Assembly (NCBI RefSeq): GCF_000719865.1
Contig: NZ_JOID01000027.1
Span: 1-64,000 of the forward strand
DNA length: 64,000 nucleotides
Direction: 5' to 3'
Origin: Streptomyces albus subsp. albus
GTDB taxonomy: Bacteria; Actinomycetota; Actinomycetes; Streptomycetales; Streptomycetaceae
The notes beneath the pieces are model-generated. The model saw only the letters and a program-made list of their open reading frames with translations. It was not told the origin of the DNA and searched no databases. Shown in pieces: positions 51,332 to 60,263 of this stretch (the first letter of the stretch is position 1; every line of letters starts with the position of its first letter). The translations under genes were made by a program, and so were the position numbers.

Positions 51332-53911
51332 ATGGCTTCAGCGGAGGACGGCAGAGAGACGGGCCCGCATGCGTCCCGCCCCCCGGAGACACCGCACGCG
51401 GCAGGGCCGTGGGCCTCCCCGGTCCCGGACGGCACGGCGGCCTTCCCGGTCCGTATCGGCTGGGGCCTCTTCCGCTGGGCCGTCCTCCTCGGCGTGCTCG
51501 TCATGGGCCTCGGCCTGGCCGGGAGCAACGCCGCCGACAGTGATCCGGTCGTCGATCTCACCGTGCTCCACGCGGAGGGCGACGGCCGCTGCACCGTCAG
51601 CTGGACCGTGCCCTGGGACGGCACGGAACGGACCGGCCCCTTCCGGTGCGACCCGAAGCATGACTACCGGCTCGACGACTGGGAGTTGGGCTATCTGGTG
51701 TCGTACGGCCCCTGGAAGGGGGACCTCTACGACCGGTACGGCGACGGCACCGTCGCCGATGAGGTCAACGGCCGCCTGGCTCTGGGGGGCTTCGGGCTGG
51801 CCGGCGCGGGCGTCATCGGAGGGCTGACCCGGTGGTCGCTCCGGCTGGGCCGGCGAGAACCGGGACCGTACGACAGGACACCTCGAACCGCCACGGCAGG
51901 GAGCCCCGGAACGGCCTCCGCCGCCGCGGACGGGCAGCCGTCGGCGAGCCCGGCCGAACCTCGGGTGAGCCTGGTCAAGGCCCACCCCACCGGCCCTTCC
52001 GCACCGGTCCGGGGCCCGCTTCCGGAAGCAGGAGGGCATGACACCCCCGCCCTGGACCTGCCCGCGACCGCCCGTGCGCTGGAGGACTACCGCCACCGCG
52101 CCCGGAGACTCGCGGCCGCGGGGGCGGCAGGAGTGCTCGCGGCCGCCGCGCTCATCGCCGTCGCCGACGGCGCCGCCGCGTTCTTCGCCCCGCAGGCCCT
52201 CGGCCCTCTGCTCGTGCTGGTCGCCATCGGGCTCGGCTCCCTGCGCATCGCCCGCCGGATGGAACGGACGCTGTCCGCACATCACTGGACCGCCTGCCCC
52301 GCCGTGGGCATCGGCCGCACCCTGCACTCCGCGACGGTCGTTCTGCGGGATTCCGAGACCGGCACCTGGTGGCCCATGACCGCCGTCGCGGTCCGGCAGC
52401 GCTACCACTTGGTCGCTCCGGGGCCCAGCGGCGTCCTGTGGTGGTGCGGCGATCCCCGCGCGGGCGGAGTGATCTCCCCGCCGGGGAGCGGGGAACTGGT
52501 CTGGGTCAAGCCCGTCCGGGGCCGGCGCACCAGGGAGCGGCTGTGCCGCACCGCCGAGAGCGAAGGGCTGGCGCTGCGCCCCGATCCGGTACAGCCGGAT
52601 GCGGAGCAGCCGCAGTCCGGGCAGCCGCGGCCGGTACAGCCGGAGCCGGACCTCCGGGCACCGGAGGCCGGAGCCGTCTCGAAGACCCGTGGCCGCGTCC
52701 CCGGACTCTTCCGCTGGGCCGTCCTCCTCGGCGTCCTGGTCACGGGTGCCGGGCTCGGCGGCTACATGGCCTCCGAGACCGACCCGAGGGTCGAACTCAC
52801 GGTGCACGACAAGGACTCCCTCGGCCGCTGCACGGTGAGCTGGACCGACCCCGGGAACGGCACGAAGCGCACCGGTCCGTTCCAGTGCGATCCCGACCCG
52901 GACACCCCGGTCGGCTGGGAGCGGGGATGGGTCGTGGCCCACGGCCCGTGGAAGGGCGACCTCTACAACGAGTACGGGGAAGGCACCGCCGCCTTCGACG
53001 GCTATGCCGTGCTCACGGTGGCCGGGCTCGCCGTCGCCGTCCCCGGCTTCCTCGGCGGCGGGATCCGGTGGACACGCCGGACGATGGCGGTACGGCGGGC
53101 TGTCCCGGCGGCGTACGGCCCCGGGGCGCCCGTTCACGGGGCGGCCGCGGCCGACGGCTACGGCAACCCGTTCGCCGGCCCGGCCGGAGGCAGCGGGGCC
53201 CCGGGCGGCACCCCGCCCCGCACCGTCCAGCCGTCTTATGCCGTTCTTGCGGCGGAGGCGGAGCGCCAAGCCCTGCCCCGGCCCGCGAAGGGGCGGTGGC
53301 GTCCGGAGGCGGACGTACGGAAGGTGCCCTGGTGGCGCGTCCGCACCCTGCTCGACATGTCGCAACTGCCGCCCGCCGCCTGGGGACTGGGATCTGCGGC
53401 CCCCTTGGCGGTGCTGTACACGGTGTGGCCGGAGGACGTCACCGTGCTCGTCGTGCTGGGGATAGCCGCAGGCGCCGTCATGGGCGCCGTGCACCTCCAC
53501 CGGGCGCTGACCTGGGGCGTTCCGCTCGCCCGGCGGCTCGCGCTGGCCGCCCGCGCGCCCGTCCCCGTGCCGAAGCGCTACGTCCTGCTGTACGACCCGT
53601 ACGGCGGTCTGCCGAACCTCGTCCTCTTCCCGGCGCACGGCGGCCCGGACGACCTGCCGGAAGCGGTCCTGACCGTGCTGCCGCCGGGTCGCGGCAAGCA
53701 CCCGGGGCTCGGGCTGCCCGCGCCGGTGGGCGAAGCCGAGCTGCGCGGCTGGCTGGACATCCCGGCGTTGGTCGTGCCGTGGATCGAGGGCCGCCCGCTG
53801 TGGCCGCGGCACCCCTACGAGGAACTGTCCGCCCACGACCCGGAGGCACGGGCACTGCTGGCCCGGCTGACGGCGGGAGCGGCGGGTCCGTCGCCCTTGC
53901 CGGAGGACTGA
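51332..53911 (+). CDS. Large membrane protein with internal duplication (DUF3592-like repeats)
   Basis: 859 residues. Two copies of a module: LFRWAVLLGVLVMG helix, then GRCTVSW-GT-RTGPF-CDP with a conserved Cys pair, GPWKGDLYDRYGDGT, and another helix (copy 1 about 25-170; copy 2 about 455-590). Between them are two more helices and a domain with MERTLSAHHWTACPAVGIGR; the C-terminal 200 residues contain two helices and a soluble part. The Cys-containing loop resembles DUF3592 outer loops. Function unknown. ATG 51332 with GGGGGG 7 nt upstream. Confidence 0.8.
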   Translation: MASAEDGRETGPHASRPPETPHAAGPWASPVPDGTAAFPVRIGWGLFRWAVLLGVLVMGLGLAGSNAADSDPVVDLTVLHAEGDGRCTVSWTVPWDGTERTGPFRCDPKHDYRLDDWELGYLVSYGPWKGDLYDRYGDGTVADEVNGRLALGGFGLAGAGVIGGLTRWSLRLGRREPGPYDRTPRTATAGSPGTASAAADGQPSASPAEPRVSLVKAHPTGPSAPVRGPLPEAGGHDTPALDLPATARALEDYRHRARRLAAAGAAGVLAAAALIAVADGAAAFFAPQALGPLLVLVAIGLGSLRIARRMERTLSAHHWTACPAVGIGRTLHSATVVLRDSETGTWWPMTAVAVRQRYHLVAPGPSGVLWWCGDPRAGGVISPPGSGELVWVKPVRGRRTRERLCRTAESEGLALRPDPVQPDAEQPQSGQPRPVQPEPDLRAPEAGAVSKTRGRVPGLFRWAVLLGVLVTGAGLGGYMASETDPRVELTVHDKDSLGRCTVSWTDPGNGTKRTGPFQCDPDPDTPVGWERGWVVAHGPWKGDLYNEYGEGTAAFDGYAVLTVAGLAVAVPGFLGGGIRWTRRTMAVRRAVPAAYGPGAPVHGAAAADGYGNPFAGPAGGSGAPGGTPPRTVQPSYAVLAAEAERQALPRPAKGRWRPEADVRKVPWWRVRTLLDMSQLPPAAWGLGSAAPLAVLYTVWPEDVTVLVVLGIAAGAVMGAVHLHRALTWGVPLARRLALAARAPVPVPKRYVLLYDPYGGLPNLVLFPAHGGPDDLPEAVLTVLPPGRGKHPGLGLPAPVGEAELRGWLDIPALVVPWIEGRPLWPRHPYEELSAHDPEARALLARLTAGAAGPSPLPED

Positions 53912-54274
53912 GCGGGGAGGGCACGAAGGAGTCACACCTGGGGCCGAGCAGCCCGGAGGAGCACGGCAACCCGGGGCCGGACCGGCCGATACCAAAAGCC
54001 ACGCCGACGGGGACGGACCACCCCAGGGGCCGGCCTCTTGCGCCGGCTCGGCGTAAGCCCAACGGGCTTCCCAAGGCCTGGAATTGGTGTGCGCCGTCGG
54101 GCCGGAAGCCACTACCGTCGCTCGTCGTACCCTGCCCGCGTCCGCATGGCATCCTCCACACCGGCGGTCAATGCCGCGGCCCTCCGGCAGAAAGACTCCG
54201 CGCTCACCACTCCCACCGCACGACCCCATCGGCAACGCCCCAGCCGCCCGCCCCCGATCCGGAGACCCGTGTCC
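53912..54274. other. Intergenic region upstream of MFS gene
   Basis: 363 bp. The MFS frame is open through much of it but lacks MFS-like sequence. A weak inverted repeat (GGGCCGGCC... with GCCGGCTCGG near 54028-54048) is present; no clear promoter or operator. Confidence 0.4.
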
Positions 54275-55663
54275 ATGGCCAAGGCAGCGTCCGCCGATGG
54301 GAGTCCGGGGCGCGGCAACCGCGGGAGCCGCGGCGGGCCCGTGCTGATCGGGGCGCTCGTCGTCGACGCGGTCGGCAACGGGCTGTTCCTGCCGCTCTCC
54401 CTGGTCTACTTCCTCCGGCTCACCGACATCCCGGTCGGCCCGCTCGGGGTGCTGATCAGCGCGGCCAACGTTCTCACCCTGCCGATCCCCGTGTGGACGG
54501 GCCTGCTCGCCGACCGGTTCGGCGCGCTCCCCGTCGTCGTCGCCTCCCAGGTGCTGCACGGCCTCGGCTATCTCGCCTACGGCCGGGCCGACGGGCCGGT
54601 GAGCCTCTTCCTCGCCGTGGCGCTGGTCGCGAGCGGCGTGCGCTTCTTCTGGTCGGCCGTCTTCACCGTGATCGCCGACTACGCGGACGGCAGCCGGTCC
54701 GCACTGACCAAGGACACCTGGTTCGGCTGGGCGACGATGGCCCGCACGGCGGGCATCGGTGCGGGAGGTCTCCTCACCGGGCTCGTCATCGCCGACGGCA
54801 GGGCGGACGCCTACCGCGCCGTCGCGTACGGGGCAGCGGGGTGCTTCGCCGTGGCGGCTCTGGTGATCGGGGTCTTCGTCCGCGCGCCCAGGCCACGGCA
54901 CGACGGCCACGGGGGCGGCGGAGAGGGCGGGGCGAGGGAGGACGCGGCGGGGGAGGACGCGGCGGGGGAGGCGGAGGGGCGCACCGGACGGCGCGCGGAC
55001 GGTACCGAAGCCCCTCGCGCCGGCTACCGCACCATGCTCCGGGACGGCCCGTTCCTCGCCCTGACCGGTATCAACACGGTCTTCGCCATGACGACCATGA
55101 TGCTCGCCCTCGCCCTCCCGACCTTCGTGGAGACCGGCCTGCGCGCCCCCGCCGGGCTCACCTCGGCGGTCCTCGTCGGCAACATGGTGCTGGTGTCGCT
55201 GCTGGCCGCCCCTGTGGCCCAGCGGCTCGCCCCGTACCGGCGGACCCGGGTGCTGGCGGCTGCGGCCGGGCTGTGGGCGGCCTGGTCGTTCGCGTACTCC
55301 GGACTCGTTCCCGACCGGCCGTCGTGGGTGCTCCCGCTGCTGGCGGCCGCCACGCTGCTCTTCACCCTGGCCGAACTGATGCACGCCCCGGTCTCCATGG
55401 GGCTGGCGACGGCGGTCGCCCCGCTCGCCGCCCGGGGCCGCTACCTGGCCGCCTACCAGTACAGCTTCGCCTTCGCCGGGATCATCGCCCCGGCCTTCTT
55501 CACCACTCTCTTCGAGCTGCACCGCTCCCTGCCGTGGGCGGCCCTCGGCGTGGTCAACTGCCTGGCCGCGGGCGCCGTCCTGCTCCTCGAACGGCATCTT
55601 CCGCCCGGCGCCCTGCGCACCCGCGGGCCGACCGGCCCGCGGGAGATCTCCCGGGAACCATAA
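54275..55663 (+). CDS. MFS transporter
   Basis: 462 residues, about twelve membrane helices. VVDAVGNGLFLPLSLVYFLRLTDIP opens helix 1; the MFS loop 2-3 motif is seen as GLLADRFGALPVVV; a charged central loop (Glu/Gly/Arg-rich, about 205-245) separates the halves. Drug-efflux or unknown-substrate subfamily. ATG at 54275 with GGAGA about 9 nt upstream (a GTG two codons earlier is too close). The C-terminus is soluble. Confidence 0.9.
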   Translation: MAKAASADGSPGRGNRGSRGGPVLIGALVVDAVGNGLFLPLSLVYFLRLTDIPVGPLGVLISAANVLTLPIPVWTGLLADRFGALPVVVASQVLHGLGYLAYGRADGPVSLFLAVALVASGVRFFWSAVFTVIADYADGSRSALTKDTWFGWATMARTAGIGAGGLLTGLVIADGRADAYRAVAYGAAGCFAVAALVIGVFVRAPRPRHDGHGGGGEGGAREDAAGEDAAGEAEGRTGRRADGTEAPRAGYRTMLRDGPFLALTGINTVFAMTTMMLALALPTFVETGLRAPAGLTSAVLVGNMVLVSLLAAPVAQRLAPYRRTRVLAAAAGLWAAWSFAYSGLVPDRPSWVLPLLAAATLLFTLAELMHAPVSMGLATAVAPLAARGRYLAAYQYSFAFAGIIAPAFFTTLFELHRSLPWAALGVVNCLAAGAVLLLERHLPPGALRTRGPTGPREISREP

Positions 55664-55745
55664 AGGACCGCAGGGAACCGGCCGTTTCCCGGCCGAACCT
55701 CTCCCGGCGGGCGGAACCCCCGCCAACCGCCCTCCCCGCCCCGGA

Positions 55746-55758
55746 TACGCTCTCCGGC
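55746..55758 (+). promoter_or_regulatory. Leaderless -10 box of PPOX-class gene
   Basis: TACGCT at 55746-55751, exactly 7 nt before the ATG at 55759; no Shine-Dalgarno. Confidence 0.5.
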
Positions 55759-56163
55759 ATGGCCACCGACCTCAGCGCGCTGACCCCCGAGTACCTCGCC
55801 TTCTGGGCCGAGCGGCACCTCTGCACCATCACGACGCTCCGCCCCGACGGCACCCCGCACGTCGTACCGGTCGGCGTCACCTTCGACGCGGAGCAGGGCA
55901 TCGCCCGGGTCATCACCCGCAAGACCAGCCGCAAGGTCCGCAACATCCTGGCCGCCGGGCCGGACGGGGCGCGGGTCGCGGTCTGCCAGGTGTCGCGCGG
56001 CCGGTGGGCGACGCTGGAGGGCCGCGCGGTGGTCCGTACGGAGCCGGAGGCGGTGGCCGACGCGGTGAACCGCTACGCCGTGCGCTACGAGCGCATGCCC
56101 ACCCCGAACCCCGAGCGGGTGCTGGTCGAGATCACGGTGGACCGCGCGATGGGCCACTGCTGA
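55759..56163 (+). CDS. PPOX-class F420/FMN-dependent oxidoreductase
   Basis: 134 residues, split beta-barrel flavin-reductase/PNPOx-like fold. AFWAERHLCTITTLRPDGTPHVVPVGVTF and RVITRKTSRKVRNI are typical of the actinobacterial F420-binding members (TIGR03618-like); KVRNILAAGPDGARVAV and the final VLVEITVDRAMGH complete the fold. Substrate unknown. Separate from the MFS gene by 95 bp with its own probable promoter. Confidence 0.9.
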   Translation: MATDLSALTPEYLAFWAERHLCTITTLRPDGTPHVVPVGVTFDAEQGIARVITRKTSRKVRNILAAGPDGARVAVCQVSRGRWATLEGRAVVRTEPEAVADAVNRYAVRYERMPTPNPERVLVEITVDRAMGHC

Positions 56164-56443
56164 ACGCGGGCCGCTCCGCGGGGTGCCGGGCACCGGTCGG
56201 GGGCCTTGACGATGCCACCGCCGACCGGGGTGTTGCCCGCGGCGGTGAGAACGGACACCGATGAGGCCTGGCCGGATACCGCACCCCGGACACCGACCCG
56301 GAGGCGGAACGTGAGACTCCGGAAGGAGCCACGCCAGATGCCGGCGAGAACAACCGCGGCAGGCAGCGCCGGAGGAGTCCGCCGCCGGGGCGCCGGATCA
56401 CCTGATTCCGCTCAACGCCCGGGCCGGCGTCCGCATCCGGGGC

Positions 56444-56481
56444 TTGACCTCAACCAAAGTTGAGGTATCAGGATCTGCGGT
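56444..56481 (+). promoter_or_regulatory. MerR/SoxR-type promoter of split transketolase
   Basis: A perfect palindrome with 8-bp arms ACCTCAAC and GTTGAGGT around CAAA (56447-56466), the 18-bp core geometry of SoxR/MerR boxes (CCTCAAx-N4-xTTGAGG). It sits between -35 TTGACC (56444-56449) and a -10 CAGGAT (56469-56474) with the 19-bp spacer typical of MerR-activated promoters. The -10 ends 7 nt before the ATG, so the transcript is probably leaderless. Confidence 0.75.
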
Positions 56482-57201
56482 ATGAAGACCACTGCCTCTC
56501 CCCCGCACCCGACGCCCGACGTCCTCGGCCACTCCCATCTGGACCATTTGATGGGCCTGATGACCGGTGACGAGAAGCACGGGCCCGCCGCCACCTCCAC
56601 CCTCGACGTGCTGTGGGTGCTCTACGACCGGGTCCTGAGGGTGGCCCCGGACCGCATGGACGACCCCGGACGGGACCGGTTCCTGCTGTCCAAGGGACAC
56701 GGCCCCATGGCCTACTACGCGGTGCTGGCCGCCAAGGGGTTCCTGCCGGTCGACTGGCTCCCCGCCTTCGGCTCCTACGACTCCCCGCTCGGCCACCACC
56801 CCGACCGCACCCTGGTCCCCGGCGCCGAGATCGGCAGCGGGTCCCTCGGGCACGGGCTGCCGATCGCCGTCGGCACCGCCCTCGGCCTGCGGGCCCAGGG
56901 GCTGGACCACCCGGCCGTCTGGGTGCTGACCGGTGACGCCGAACTGGACGAGGGCAGCAACCACGAGGCCATCGCCTTCGCCGGCCCGGCCGGGCTGGAC
57001 CGGCTGCACACCGTCGTCGTCGACAACTCCTCCGCCTCACACGCCCGTCCGGGCGGCATCACCGCCCGGTTCGAGGCGGCGGGCTGGTCCGCCGTCACCG
57101 TCGACGGCCGCGACCACGAAGCCCTGTACGCGGCCTTCACGGCCCCGCATCCGGGGCGTCCGCACGTCGTCGTGGCGCGCGTCCCGTCCCAGCAGGCCTG
57201 A
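56482..57201 (+). CDS. Transketolase-like protein, N-terminal (ThDP-binding) subunit
   Basis: 239 residues. Pyrophosphate/Mg site GDAELDEGSNHEA then VVVDN (the family reads GDGxxxEG-N), LSKGHGPMAYYAVLAAKG, HPDRTLVPGAEIGSGSLGHGL. It matches the first half of transketolase and must pair with the next gene product. The Gly to Ala at GDA is a small departure from the usual motif. No Shine-Dalgarno; starts on a MerR-type promoter. Confidence 0.9.
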   Translation: MKTTASPPHPTPDVLGHSHLDHLMGLMTGDEKHGPAATSTLDVLWVLYDRVLRVAPDRMDDPGRDRFLLSKGHGPMAYYAVLAAKGFLPVDWLPAFGSYDSPLGHHPDRTLVPGAEIGSGSLGHGLPIAVGTALGLRAQGLDHPAVWVLTGDAELDEGSNHEAIAFAGPAGLDRLHTVVVDNSSASHARPGGITARFEAAGWSAVTVDGRDHEALYAAFTAPHPGRPHVVVARVPSQQA

Positions 57202-57250
57202 GAACCCCCGCCCGCAGCCCCCCGTGATCCGATCCGGAAGGACTTCTCCC

Positions 57251-58186
57251 ATGGACACCATGCGCGACCGATTCGCCCCGGTCGTCTCCCGCCTGCTCGA
57301 CGAGGACCCGCGCGTCGCGGTCGTCCTCGCCGAGATCGGCGTCGACGGCTTCGCGGAGGCCCGGCGGCGGCACCCCGACCGGGTGATCAACGTCGGTATC
57401 CGCGAGCAACTGCTCATCGGCGCGGGCGCCGGCCTGGCCCTGACGGGCATGCGGCCGGTCCTGCACACCTTCGCCAGCTTCCTCGTCGAAAGGCCCTTCG
57501 AGCAGGTGAAGCTCGATCTCGGCCACCAGGGCCTCGGCGCCGTCCTGGTCAGCGCCGCCGCCTCCTTCGACTGGCCCGCCGGCGGCTACACCCACATGGC
57601 GCCGGGCGACATCTCCCTGCTCGACACCCTCGACGGCTGGACGGTCCACGTGCCCGGCCACCCCGACGAGGCCGAGACCCTGCTGCGGCACGCCGTCGCG
57701 GCCGGTGACGACAAGGTCTACGTCCGGCTGTCCGTCCAGTCCAACGCCGACGCCCTGCCCGTCGACGGGGCACGTTTCCGCACCGTCCGCGAGGGCCGCT
57801 CCGGCGTCGTGGTCGCCGTCGGACCGATGCTCGACGCCGCACTCGCCGCCACCGAGGGCCTGGACCTCACCGTCCTGTACGCCACCACCGTGCGGCCCTT
57901 CGACGGACCGGCCCTGCGCCGGGCCGCCGAGGCGGCCGAAGCCGACGTCGTCCTCGTCGAGCCGTACCTCGCCGGGACGTCCACGGCCGCCGCGAGTGAA
58001 GCCCTCACCGACATCCCGCACCGCGTTCTCGGCCTCGGCGTGGCCCGCCGCGAACTGCGCCGCTACGGCACAGTCCCCGAGCACCTGGCCGCCCACGGCC
58101 TCGACCCGCACTCCCTGCGGGAGCGCATCACAGCGTTCCTGCGGGCGGCAGCAACTTCCGGCGCGCCGGGCCGCCCGCAGACGTGA
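57251..58186 (+). CDS. Transketolase-like protein, C-terminal (pyrimidine-binding) subunit
   Basis: 311 residues. VVLAEIGVDGFAEARRRHPDRVINVGIREQLLIGAGAGLAL carries the catalytic Glu (GIREQ); GGYTHMAPGDISLL supplies the His region; the C-terminal transketolase domain follows (VVAVGPMLDAAL). It forms the second half of the enzyme with the preceding subunit. ATG with GGAAGGA about 8 nt upstream, 49 bp past the first gene. Split enzymes of this kind are often in secondary or pentose-related pathways; the substrate is not known. Confidence 0.9.
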   Translation: MDTMRDRFAPVVSRLLDEDPRVAVVLAEIGVDGFAEARRRHPDRVINVGIREQLLIGAGAGLALTGMRPVLHTFASFLVERPFEQVKLDLGHQGLGAVLVSAAASFDWPAGGYTHMAPGDISLLDTLDGWTVHVPGHPDEAETLLRHAVAAGDDKVYVRLSVQSNADALPVDGARFRTVREGRSGVVVAVGPMLDAALAATEGLDLTVLYATTVRPFDGPALRRAAEAAEADVVLVEPYLAGTSTAAASEALTDIPHRVLGLGVARRELRRYGTVPEHLAAHGLDPHSLRERITAFLRAAATSGAPGRPQT

Positions 58187-58294
58187 GCGCGTCTCGATCG
58201 AGCACGGCAGATGCCGCTCACGCCAACTCCGGACGAGTTGTACGCGGCGGCATGGCCGTGCGCCCGCGGCGGACTCAGCGGGTGCGTGCTGTGC

Positions 58295-58585
58295 TCAGTG
58301 CTGGCTCACCACGTCGAGATTGATGAACCTCGGCTCACTGGTGCACAGTTCGCGCAGCCGGTCCGCGAAGGTCTGGGTCTCGGGCAGCGAGTTGTTCTTC
58401 ATCGCCGCCTCGTAGGACGGGAATTCGACGATGTCCACGTAGCGGTTCGGGTTGTCCCGGTCGTGGGCGTGGAACTCGCGCGACAGGGTGCGCTTCCCCT
58501 CCGTCGCCTGCTCCCACTCGTCGAACAGCGGCTCCAGTTCCTGCTCGCGGGTCGTCTCGTACTCGATGATCTGCACAAAGGCCAT
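58295..58585 (-). CDS. Small dimeric alpha/beta-barrel-like protein
   Basis: 96 residues. VQIIEYETTREQELEPLFDEWEQATEG, YVDIVEFPSYEAAMKNNSLPETQTFADRLREL suggest a ferredoxin-like monooxygenase/ABM-type fold. Soluble. It is 66 bp downstream of the cupin gene in the same direction, so both may be co-transcribed; convergent with the transketolase pair. Activity unknown. Confidence 0.78.
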   Translation of the reverse strand: MAFVQIIEYETTREQELEPLFDEWEQATEGKRTLSREFHAHDRDNPNRYVDIVEFPSYEAAMKNNSLPETQTFADRLRELCTSEPRFINLDVVSQH

Positions 58586-58651
58586 GACTTCTCAGCTCCT
58601 TGATCCGTGATTCGCGCGTGTTGGCGCGTGTTCGGGCGTTCCCCGGCCGGC

Positions 58652-59014
58652 TCAGCCGGACTTGGCGTACTCCGAGGCCATCACGCCGGCGAAGTCGTAC
58701 ATGACGACCTGCTCGTCGCCGACGACCCAGGCGTCGTGACCGGGCGGGCAGACGAAGACGTCCCCGGGGCCGGCCTCGGCCTCGGTGCCGTCGTCCATCC
58801 GCAGCCGCATCCGGCCCTGCACCATGTAGCCGTTGTGGTGCACCTGGCAGCTCTTGGTGCCGGCCAGCGGGCCGACCGACTCCGACCACCGCCAGCCGGG
58901 TTCGAAGGTCGCCACGGCGAAGTCGAGCCCGGTCAGGTGCAGGGCTTCGAGATGGCCGCGGGGGAAGTCCCGGCGTTCGTCGGGCTTGTCGACCGTCTTC
59001 ATTTCCAGTTGCAC
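58652..59014 (-). CDS. Cupin-domain protein
   Basis: 120 residues, one cupin barrel: CQVHHNGYMVQGRMRLRMDDGTEAEAGPGDVFVCPPGHDAWVVGDEQVVMYDF. Motif 1 has one His pair (HH) and motif 2 has a His after PPG, so a metal site is possible. GTG at 59014 with GGAGA about 9 nt upstream. Likely in operon with the small protein that follows. Confidence 0.88.
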   Translation of the reverse strand: MQLEMKTVDKPDERRDFPRGHLEALHLTGLDFAVATFEPGWRWSESVGPLAGTKSCQVHHNGYMVQGRMRLRMDDGTEAEAGPGDVFVCPPGHDAWVVGDEQVVMYDFAGVMASEYAKSG

Positions 59015-59192
59015 GGCGGGTCATCTCCATCCGGGTTGGGTCGATCCGTGTCCGGACCCGGTCGGTTACCGCCGCCACCGGGGCATCGGCTCCGCTGCCG
59101 CGGCACGCCGACTGAGCCCCATACACATCCAGTATCGACCCATTTGGCCCATTGTGCGAATGGTGGGCGGAGACCCGGCGCGCGAACGGAAC

Positions 59193-59233
59193 GGCCGGGG
59201 CCCGCCGCCCGGATCGGGCAGCGGGCCCCGGCC
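59193..59233 (-). terminator. Terminator of Uma2 gene 3
   Basis: Perfect 13-bp arms (GGCCGGGGCCCGC / complement) with an inner GCCCG/CGGGC stem, 51 nt past the stop at 59284. Confidence 0.85.
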
Positions 59234-59283
59234 ACGCGTACGCACGCACCTTTGGGCAACGCCCGGAGGCGCCGGCCCGGCGG

Positions 59284-59922
59284 TCAGTCCAGCGGCTCCC
59301 CGGTGATCTCCTCGGTGATCGCGAAGCCCTTGGCCGGCCCGTCGGGGATCTCCACCGCCGTGCCGTACGGCACGCGGATCTCGGCCGCGTAGACGGCCTC
59401 CTTCGGGGAGGGGGAGGTCAGCACCGTCACCGTGCCGTGCCCGTCGAAGTCGTCGATCAGCACGTAGACCGGAATCCCCGCCCGGGCGTACGCCCTCCGC
59501 TTCCGCACCCGGTCCCGCTCGGTGGCGTCCCGCCCGGGTGAGACGACCTCGGCGACGAGGGCGACAGACTCGGCAGAGACGCCCAGCCCGTCCTCGTCCA
59601 GCGCCTCCTCAAGATCCTCGGGTGCGACAAAGACATCCGGGATCAGCACTTTTCGGCCATGGAGAATGTTCATGTCCTGGTAAGCGGCACAGTCACCGCC
59701 TTCGAGGAACTTCTCCACACGGCGACGGAGCCGGTTGGAGACGATGCCATGACGGCTGCGGCCAGTGGGAGACACCTCGATGAACCCCTCGACGATCTCG
59801 GCGTGGAAGCCCTCGGGGAGTTCCAGGGTCTTCCACGCCTGCCACAGAGCCCCGTCGAGATCGACTTCGGCCTCACTCGTCATCATGGGAGCCTCGGTCC
59901 TCTCGCACAGCACAGCGGTCAT
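59284..59922 (-). CDS. Uma2-family putative endonuclease (3 of 3)
   Basis: 212 residues. HAEIVEGFIEVSPTGRSRHGIVSNRL, LIPDVFVAP (Asp), ALVAEVVSPGRDATERDRVRKR (Glu and basic residues), YARAGIPVYVLIDD complete the Uma2 pattern; PD-(D/E)xK-like. ATG at 59922 with GGAGGAGG 9 nt upstream, stronger than the internal double ATG. Confidence 0.88.
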   Translation of the reverse strand: MTAVLCERTEAPMMTSEAEVDLDGALWQAWKTLELPEGFHAEIVEGFIEVSPTGRSRHGIVSNRLRRRVEKFLEGGDCAAYQDMNILHGRKVLIPDVFVAPEDLEEALDEDGLGVSAESVALVAEVVSPGRDATERDRVRKRRAYARAGIPVYVLIDDFDGHGTVTVLTSPSPKEAVYAAEIRVPYGTAVEIPDGPAKGFAITEEITGEPLD

Positions 59923-60047
59923 GGCGCAGCACCTCCTCCTCAAGTGTGGGCTGAGCGGCCTTGCGGCACAAGCAACACCGTCACGCTACGTAGACGATCC
60001 GGTGCACGACTCCCGAACGGGTCATCGCCACTCGTCCGGGTGAACCC

Positions 60048-60263
60048 TCAGCCGAGGCGACCGAACTCAGCCTCCTTGATGCCGCGTATCAGCGCCCGCA
60101 GCGACCCCGGTGTGGTCGTGACGACCACACCGGGGTCATCGCTCTCTCGCATCCCTATCGCCTCTCCACTCTCAGCCAGTTCGAGGCAGTGGTTTCCATC
60201 TCCGCCTCCTGAAAATGAGGACTTCTGCCATCTGATCGACTCGTGCATCACCATGTCGTTCAC
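60048..60263 (-). CDS. DUF397 family protein (second locus)
   Basis: 71 residues. IRWQKSSFSGGGDGNHCLELAESGE, MRESDDPGVVVTTTPGSLRALIRGIKEAEFG: a complete DUF397 domain. The ATG overlaps the stop of the regulator gene by 4 bp (ATGA). See the first DUF397 entry for the family role. Confidence 0.9.
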   Translation of the reverse strand: MNDMVMHESIRWQKSSFSGGGDGNHCLELAESGEAIGMRESDDPGVVVTTTPGSLRALIRGIKEAEFGRLG

